This document shows, one piece after another, positions 13,966-18,036 of a stretch of DNA of 18,036 nucleotides. Position 1 is the stretch's first letter. Each line of letters opens with the position of its first letter. Source of the DNA: CAZZEX01 sp964653285 (GTDB lineage: Bacteria; Chloroflexota; Anaerolineae; B4-G1); NCBI GenBank assembly GCA_964653285.1, contig CAZZEX010000102.1, forward strand, positions 1 through 18,036, given 5' to 3'. The position numbers and the translations under genes are program-made. The notes below the pieces were generated by a model. It was not told the DNA's origin, searched no databases, and was given only the letters and a program-made list of their open reading frames with translations.

Positions 13966-15243
13966 TCAGTCGTCCCCCAACAATCCTTCGGCCGGCACGC
14001 CGACCCACCCGGCTAATACCTCGGCGACAGTGTGGGCGGTGACGACCAATCCCGCGCTAAGGTCGGCGGGAGCACTGATGGTGGGGATGCGGGCGCGGGC
14101 GCAGGCTTCGTCCAGCAGGTCCAGCGCCTTGTCGGGCAGGTGGCGTTCGGGGAGCCAGCCGACGGAGAGTTGCACCGCCGCCTCCAGCGCGTCCTTGGCG
14201 ATGAGCACGCCGTGGTGGGCCTCGTAGCGCTCCTTGACGCCCCGCAGGATCGCAAGCGCCTCCTCCGGCGTCGGCGCCGGCACCCATACCGGCTGGAAAC
14301 GGCGCTCCAGCGCCGCGTCCTGCGCGATGTACTGCCGGTATTCGTCGGGCGTGGTCGCGCCGATGACCCGCAGATCGCCCCGCGCCAGCGCGGGCTTGAG
14401 GATGTTGCCGGCGTCCAGCGCACCGCCTTCGACCGCCCCCGCCCGCAGGATGGTGTGGATCTCGTCAATGAACAGCACCACGTTGCCAGCCTGCTTGACC
14501 TCTTTCACCAGTCCAAGCAACCGCTCCTCGAACTGGCCCCGGTAGGTGGTGCCAGCGACGAGGCCGGCGGTGGGCAGTTCGACCAGCCGCGCATCCTTCA
14601 GTTCGTCGGGGATGCGGCCGGCGGCGATGCGCATGGCCAGCCCCTCGACGATGACGGTCTTGCCCACGCCGGCCGGGCCAACCAGGACGGGGTTGTTCTT
14701 CTTCTTGCGAACCAGCGTGCGCACCAGTTGGCGCAACTCTTGCTTGCGACCGATGAGCGGGTACAGTTCGCCCGCCTGGGCTAATGCGGTCAGGTCACGG
14801 CCTATGCGATCCAGGATGGGGGTGGCGGAGGTCAGGCTGGCACGCAGCGCATCAACGTCCACGCCGAGGGCCCGCAGGGCGCGCAGCGTGAAACTGGCCT
14901 CGTCATCGTCAAGGATGGCCGCCAGCAAGTGGCGTTCCTCGACCTGCGCCGCGCCCTTCTCCACCGCCAGTGCCTCGGCCTGCTGGAGGTTGGCGGCGGC
15001 GCGGGTGGTCAGTTGGGGCTCGGTGCCGGGCGGAGCCTCCCCCCGACCCAGCGCGACCCGCAGCCCGTCGCGCACCTCCTTGGGATCGTGCCCCTGAGCG
15101 CGCAGTGTGGCGGCAGTGGCCCCGTCCAGTTTGGTCAGCGCGATGAACAGGTGCGGCGTGCCCAGGATGGGGGAGTGCTGGTGTTGGGCTTCGGCTAGCG
15201 CCAAGGCAAGGGCTCTTTCGGCTTCGTGAGATGAATCAGGCAT
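13966..15243 (-). CDS. Clp_N-AAA+ ATPase with a single ATPase ring
   Basis: A 425-residue half-ClpA/ClpB. Residues 1-140 are a double Clp N-domain (ALALALAEAQHQH ... GTPHLFIALTKLDG, then RAAANLQQAEALAVEKG ... ERHLLAAILDD). Residues about 160-385 are the D1 AAA+ module: Walker A GPAGVGKT (189-196), pore loop GTTYRGQFEERL with Y234, Walker B VVLFIDE (D260, E261), sensor GATTPDEYR and arginine fingers R314/R315. It stops at AEVLAGWVGVPAEGLL, precisely where ClpA/B pass into D2, so no D2, ClpP-binding loop or long middle coiled coil is present. All motifs are intact, so it is likely an active hexameric remodeller with unknown clients. A weak AAAGGAT precedes the ATG. It is the last gene of the accessory block, downstream of the macrodomain gene. 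Confidence 0.9.
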   Translation of the reverse strand: MPDSSHEAERALALALAEAQHQHSPILGTPHLFIALTKLDGATAATLRAQGHDPKEVRDGLRVALGRGEAPPGTEPQLTTRAAANLQQAEALAVEKGAAQVEERHLLAAILDDDEASFTLRALRALGVDVDALRASLTSATPILDRIGRDLTALAQAGELYPLIGRKQELRQLVRTLVRKKKNNPVLVGPAGVGKTVIVEGLAMRIAAGRIPDELKDARLVELPTAGLVAGTTYRGQFEERLLGLVKEVKQAGNVVLFIDEIHTILRAGAVEGGALDAGNILKPALARGDLRVIGATTPDEYRQYIAQDAALERRFQPVWVPAPTPEEALAILRGVKERYEAHHGVLIAKDALEAAVQLSVGWLPERHLPDKALDLLDEACARARIPTISAPADLSAGLVVTAHTVAEVLAGWVGVPAEGLLGDD

Positions 15244-15265
15244 TGGTAGGGATCCTTTTCACCGC

Positions 15266-15307
15266 TCAGAATGGGATTTCCTCAAACGTCAGTGATCCGG
15301 TGCCCAT
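15266..15307 (-). CDS. Possible 13-residue ORF ending FEEIPF
   Basis: The gap between the macrodomain gene and the Clp_N-AAA+ gene contains ATG...TGA encoding MGTGSLTFEEIPF. The acidic-hydrophobic end resembles the protein-interaction tail of SSB (DDDIPF). No convincing ribosome site is visible. It may be a chance ORF, or the scar of a longer gene's 3' end. Low confidence. Confidence 0.2.
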   Translation of the reverse strand: MGTGSLTFEEIPF

Positions 15308-15311
15308 GACT

Positions 15312-16208
15312 TCACACCACAATCTCCACTTCTTCTAGCAGCGTCGTATCAGCGAGTGGGACGTAGCGCAATCCATGAGTGGCTCTCCGGTCTCTGATAT
15401 GCAAAACGACCGGCTGAATGTAATCCACGTGCTTTAGTAGTTCGAACAGCCACGAGCTGGCCCCATCCTCGCCAATCGGCTGAGGTACGTCGGTTTCCCG
15501 CACCGTCCCCCGCAGACGCAAAGTGTTCCACAAATCCTCGACGTCCTGGCGATAGACCACGACAGGTTCGCCTTCGCCATTCAGTGGCCGAAACAGGATG
15601 TGCTCTTCATCTATCTCTGCAACTGGCCCGAACAGCGTCAAGCGATATGCCTGACCAATCATTTCTCGCAAATCCTGCCACAGCCGTTCGGTGGAGACAC
15701 GTCGCCGCTCCAAACGCACTTGCCTGGCATAGTCATCGTTCATGCGCTCTGGGATAAAGCCGGATGGTTTAGGGTAGAGATGGATATACACTGGAATAGG
15801 AAGGTCGTGTAAGTAGCGTTCCATCACCGGCTGTACCTGCTTTTCCCAATCCAACTCACCGTGTCCGCAACCCAGTTGGGGAAACGACACGCTAGAGATG
15901 CCATAATCTCCGTAATGAGTCACGAACTTTTCCAGGCCGGCCTCAATGTACTCTACCCGCGAGCGTTGGCGCCAGTGCTTCTTGGTGGGAAAGTTGACGA
16001 TGATCTTGTTCGGTGTTCGATAGATGTACAACATTCCCACGTCCAGTTTTTCCTCCTGGCACAGGTGGCGATACCGCTTGTACATCTCCGGGTAGAGTTT
16101 CTTAAAGTCTGCAGCGATGCCCTTGCCCATCGCGCCGACGGTGTTGACTGTGTTGACCAGTGTTTGGGCCGGGGAATCAAACAGGTTAATGGTTACATAC
16201 GTGAGCAT
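15312..16208 (-). CDS. DarG-like macrodomain protein with unknown C-terminal domain
   Basis: Residues 1-150 are a macrodomain of the DarG type, which in DarTG systems removes ADP-ribose from DNA. Motifs are TLVNTVNTVGAMGKGIAADF (17-36), INFPTK-like IVNFPTKKHWRQRSRVEYIE (69-89) and FPQLGCGHGELDW (109-121). The K-rich NFPTKKHWR strand corresponds to the DarG catalytic-lysine region. Residues 151-298 are a separate domain I do not recognise, with a VVVYRQDVEDLW segment and a beta-rich end. No DarT is adjacent. The ATG at 16208 was chosen over longer starts because it begins the first macrodomain strand, has GAGGAG 8 nt upstream and lies just past a strong promoter. The Clp_N-AAA+ gene follows after 68 bp on the same strand. 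Confidence 0.85.
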   Translation of the reverse strand: MLTYVTINLFDSPAQTLVNTVNTVGAMGKGIAADFKKLYPEMYKRYRHLCQEEKLDVGMLYIYRTPNKIIVNFPTKKHWRQRSRVEYIEAGLEKFVTHYGDYGISSVSFPQLGCGHGELDWEKQVQPVMERYLHDLPIPVYIHLYPKPSGFIPERMNDDYARQVRLERRRVSTERLWQDLREMIGQAYRLTLFGPVAEIDEEHILFRPLNGEGEPVVVYRQDVEDLWNTLRLRGTVRETDVPQPIGEDGASSWLFELLKHVDYIQPVVLHIRDRRATHGLRYVPLADTTLLEEVEIVV

Positions 16209-16239
16209 CTTCTCTACTCCTCGTCTCAATACACCCTTG

Positions 16240-16268
16240 ATTGTAGTCGAGGTTGGGGATATGGTCAA
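16240..16268 (-). promoter_or_regulatory. Strong promoter of the macrodomain gene
   Basis: On the minus strand TTGACC (16263-16268, 5 of 6), exactly 17 bp, and TACAAT (16240-16245, 5 of 6). The -35 box overlaps the stop codon of the 38-codon Clp_N remnant, so the unit starts right where the remnant ends. Confidence 0.7.
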
Positions 16269-16381
16269 ACCGGCGCGATGAGCAGGTGCAGCGTACTCAG
16301 AATGGGGGGGTGCTGGTGTTGGGCCTCGGCCAGGGCGAGGGTGATGACCCTCTGCATTTCAAGCGCGAAATCGGATGTCAT
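16265..16381 (-). pseudogene. 38-codon Clp_N remnant (second copy)
   Basis: Translates as MTSDFALEMQRVITLALAEA followed by QHQHPPILSTLHLLIAPV and a stop. It aligns with residues 1-36 of the Clp_N-AAA+ protein (LALALAEAQHQHSPILGTPHLFIAL), so it is a truncated paralogue holding only the first helices of the Clp N-domain. Its ATG overlaps the TGA of the upstream 112-residue gene (ATGA), so it may still be translated by coupling. It cannot form a complete Clp N-domain. Too short for routine gene callers. The next promoter begins at its stop codon. Confidence 0.75.
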
Positions 16382-16716
16382 TCCTTCTCGACAATAGTAC
16401 TGTCCGGCATTCCAGCAGGTGCAGCAGCCCGCGCACCTTTCAAGCGCACCCGGATCGTGTAATCGCCCAGAATAATCTCGTCGTCGTGGACAATGAAGGG
16501 CAAGGGAACACCTTCGGGCGGGATGAACACCAGTCTGTCGCCCACGACTTCCCCCTCCATCTCAACGTGTTGTGGCGGGCGATGTGCACCGACTTCTTCC
16601 AGGGCGGCGAAAAAGGTGTCGGTCGGGATGTCCTCAAAGTCGCGCCCGGCCCAGGCGTCGAACAGTTCTTCGATTTCTTCGTGCGAACGGTCTTCAAACA
16701 GCTCTTTCACTGACAT
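16378..16716 (-). CDS. Unknown 112-residue acidic protein paired with the nuclease-like gene
   Basis: Starts MSVKELFEDRSHEEIEELFD. The N-terminal half is acidic and helical (AWAGRDFEDIPTDTFFAALEEVG). The C-terminal half is beta-like (VEMEGEVVGDRLVFIPPEG, IVHDDEIILGDYTIRVRLKG) and ends with a flexible tail. No family is recognised. The ATG at 16716 shares its A with the TAA of the upstream gene (TAATG), and GAGGAG precedes it, so translation is tightly coupled; a longer in-frame start at 16758 lacks such support. Small, acidic and directly coupled to a putative nuclease, it could be an antitoxin, inhibitor or regulatory partner, but that is inference only. Its stop overlaps the Clp_N remnant. 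Confidence 0.7.
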   Translation of the reverse strand: MSVKELFEDRSHEEIEELFDAWAGRDFEDIPTDTFFAALEEVGAHRPPQHVEMEGEVVGDRLVFIPPEGVPLPFIVHDDEIILGDYTIRVRLKGARAAAPAGMPDSTIVEKE

Positions 16717-17531
16717 TACTCGGCTCCTCGTTGATATGCCAGAATCTTCGTTTTCCATACCTCATAGGCGACAACAACCAAGCGACGGTTGCGATGGTAG
16801 AAGTGAGATGCAGCGGGGAAATGTCGGTGGGCCTGGCTCAAGTCGACCGCTTCCGTCTCACCGTTGATGGCTGTCCAGATCCCCGGCTGTATGATGACCG
16901 CCCATACCCGATGCCGCCGTTCGTGGTCATACAGGCGTGTGATATAGAAATCGTGCCGCAGAATCTGGGTACGCGCCGTTGCCAGGAAGTAAGGACTGGT
17001 CTTGACGTCACCGCGCCAGCCACTCACGAGCATGTCAAAACTCAAGCGACGCTGTTCCGGATCGGTGATATCGTGGGCAACGAAGGCGACACCGGCTGCT
17101 TTCAAGTCACGGTAGACGGCGACCTCAAAGATGTAGCCTTTGGCGAAGCTATCCCACCAGAAGATACAGTAGGCACGCAGGTAAAGGCTGTGATGGGTCG
17201 CCGGGTTATACCAGCCCGACTTCAGCAGCCGGTCGGTGACGGTACGGGCATAGGCAGCCTTGAGCGGGATGCCCTCTCCCTCCGGATCCGCCAGTTGCAG
17301 CAGACGCGCCAGGAAGTCAGCAACGATGGGTTCTTCAACGACAGCATGGTAAATGGCCGCGAAGGCGCGGGTTTCGTCCTCTGTCTGAACTCGGGCCTGG
17401 CCCAACAGGTCGAATGCCTCCAGCACGTCTTGCCACCCGGACGGCGTCAGTCGGGCATCCCGGATGTATTGCTCCACGGCACGTCGGTGGCGTTCGGTGA
17501 ATGTGATAGGCAGAAATATCTGGCAGCGCAT
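16716..17531 (-). CDS. Putative PD-(D/E)xK nuclease-like protein, 271 residues
   Basis: No named family is recognised. The N-terminal half is helical (residues 1-130). The C-terminal half resembles a PD-(D/E)xK core: helix FEVAVYRDLKAAG with E136, a strand with D166 in SFDMLVSG, then D175-V-K177 (RGDVKTSPYF), giving the E...D-x(8)-DxK spacing. It is followed by alternating strands (HDFYITRLYD, RVWAVIIQPGIW) and a basic end (HRNRRLVVVAYEVWKTKI). This would make it a restriction- or effector-type nuclease; the assignment is structural guesswork. The only reasonable start is the ATG at 17531. It lies 8 nt after a perfect -10 box with no ribosome site, so the mRNA is probably leaderless. It is translationally coupled to the 112-residue gene. 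Confidence 0.7.
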   Translation of the reverse strand: MRCQIFLPITFTERHRRAVEQYIRDARLTPSGWQDVLEAFDLLGQARVQTEDETRAFAAIYHAVVEEPIVADFLARLLQLADPEGEGIPLKAAYARTVTDRLLKSGWYNPATHHSLYLRAYCIFWWDSFAKGYIFEVAVYRDLKAAGVAFVAHDITDPEQRRLSFDMLVSGWRGDVKTSPYFLATARTQILRHDFYITRLYDHERRHRVWAVIIQPGIWTAINGETEAVDLSQAHRHFPAASHFYHRNRRLVVVAYEVWKTKILAYQRGAE

Positions 17532-17539
17532 CGTGGTAG

Positions 17540-17568
17540 ATTATAGCATCTTACGAAGCAGCGGGCAA
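17540..17568 (-). promoter_or_regulatory. Extended -10 promoter giving a probable leaderless mRNA
   Basis: On the minus strand TTGCCC (17563-17568), 17 bp and a perfect TATAAT (17540-17545) preceded by TGC (extended -10). Only 8 bases separate the -10 box from the ATG at 17531, so transcription should start at or within 2 bases of the start codon. The -35 lies inside the 3' end of the upstream Clp_N remnant. Confidence 0.7.
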
Positions 17569-17772
17569 TAGGCGACGTGCTGGCGCACAGGCCAGTAGGG
17601 GCTGCGTATTGGGAGGCGTGGCCTGGGCACGCAACGCGGCGGCGGTGACACCGTCCAGCTTGGTCAGCGCGATGAACAAGCGCGGCGCTCCCTGGATGGA
17701 GAAGCGCTGGTGTTGGGCCTCGGCCAGGGCGACAGTGATGGCCTGTTCAGTTCCGTGAGACGGATCAGGCAT
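17551..17772 (-). pseudogene. 73-codon Clp_N remnant (third copy)
   Basis: Starts MPDPSHGTEQAITVALAEAQ and continues QRFSIQGAPRLFIALTKLDG, closely matching MPDSSHEAERALALALAEAQ of the full Clp_N-AAA+ protein. After LRAQ about 19 residues are missing, and the end (PPNTQPLLACAPARRLL) aligns with PPGTEPQLTTRAAANLQ before a stop. It therefore holds only the first Clp_N repeat, with an internal deletion and a decayed tail, and no ATPase. Its ATG overlaps by 8 nt the stop of the leucine-rich-repeat frame upstream. DNA identity with the intact copy is visible over the first 110 bp. Confidence 0.8.
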
Positions 17773-18036
17773 AGAGCGCTTCTATAGAATGGTCACAACT
17801 CTTCAAACTGGTTAAGGCTTTCGCCAAATCTACCAGCCCCACGTCGGTAATTCCTGTCTCAAACAGGTTAAGGCTTTCACCAAATCTACCAGCCCCGCGT
17901 CGGTGATCTGTTCGCACTGCGCGAGATTCAGGCTGGTCAGGCCAGTGAGGGCTTTCAAGTGTGCCAGCCCCACGTCGGTGATCTGTCGGCATGCCTCAAG
18001 ATTGAGGCTGGTCAGGCTGGTGAGGGCTTTCAAGTG
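17765..18036 (-). pseudogene. Leucine-rich-repeat protein 3' end, frameshifted
   Basis: The gene enters from the right edge. Two clear 25-residue units are seen, HLKALTSLTSLNLEACRQIT-DVGLA and the near-identical next one (75 bp each, 17887-18036). They are of the cysteine-containing/AMN1-like LRR type. A third unit (DLVKALTCL) then shifts frame and meets a stop at 17830. The true continuation, LNLFETGITDVGLVDLAKAL, is in another frame and runs to a stop at 17765. The lesion fits a 19-nt deletion between two TTAACC words. LRR domains usually mediate protein binding. The remainder of the gene and its N-terminal domain are outside the window. It is followed by, and overlaps, a Clp_N remnant. Confidence 0.75.

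Noticed and set aside
16716..17531. Reading this gene as the DarT toxin that would partner the DarG-like protein
   Set aside because: It lacks DarT-like ADP-ribosyltransferase motifs and fits a PD-(D/E)xK pattern better. It is also separated from the macrodomain gene by another promoter.
16572..17546. Long plus-strand open frame opposite the nuclease-like and 112-residue genes
   Set aside because: Its composition is arginine-rich and disordered with no family resemblance. The minus-strand genes have overlapping starts and stops, a promoter and plausible folds.

Overview
The window looks like chromosomal DNA of a GC-rich bacterium, most likely Chloroflexota (Anaerolineae-like). The reasons are a SEDS glycosyltransferase fused to a penicillin-binding-protein module, short low-complexity repeats inside a coding frame, an archease-RtcB pair, methylglyoxal synthase and a DhnA/FbaB-type class I aldolase. 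This placement is inferred from gene content, not measured.

Layout. 1-4550 is read leftward: mreB (3' end off the window), an atypical SDR oxidoreductase, then an overlapping operon mgsA - MFS transporter - TVP38/TMEM64 membrane protein. A broken MoxR ATPase fragment lies on the opposite strand between the SDR gene and the TVP38 gene and carries the SDR promoter. 4683-9386 is read rightward: archease, rtcB and a 936-residue SEDS-PBP fusion whose transpeptidase half has lost all three catalytic motifs. 9440-12513 is read leftward: an amidohydrolase of the MTA/SAH deaminase type with an added CYTH-like domain, overlapping a class I aldolase gene by 4 bp. A pyrimidine-nucleoside phosphorylase gene (12652-13959) diverges from it, and a 20-bp palindrome lies between the two promoters. 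Together these look like a nucleoside and 5'-deoxynucleoside salvage locus.

13966-18036, all leftward, is accessory in character. It holds three consecutive units, each ending in a Clp N-domain coding segment: (i) leucine-rich repeats (frameshifted) then a 73-codon Clp_N remnant; (ii) a PD-(D/E)xK-like protein, a 112-residue unknown and a 38-codon Clp_N remnant; (iii) a DarG-like macrodomain protein, a 13-codon ORF and the only full-length Clp_N-AAA+ gene, which has a single ATPase ring. Units ii and iii each have their own sigma70-like promoter, starting inside or at the end of the preceding broken Clp_N copy. This repeated 'payload then Clp_N' layout is the best candidate for an undescribed (possibly defence or conflict) system in the window.

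No rRNA, tRNA, CRISPR array, transposase or convincing rho-independent terminator was seen. Genes are tightly packed; the only gap above 300 bp (1851-2209) holds the MoxR fragment.
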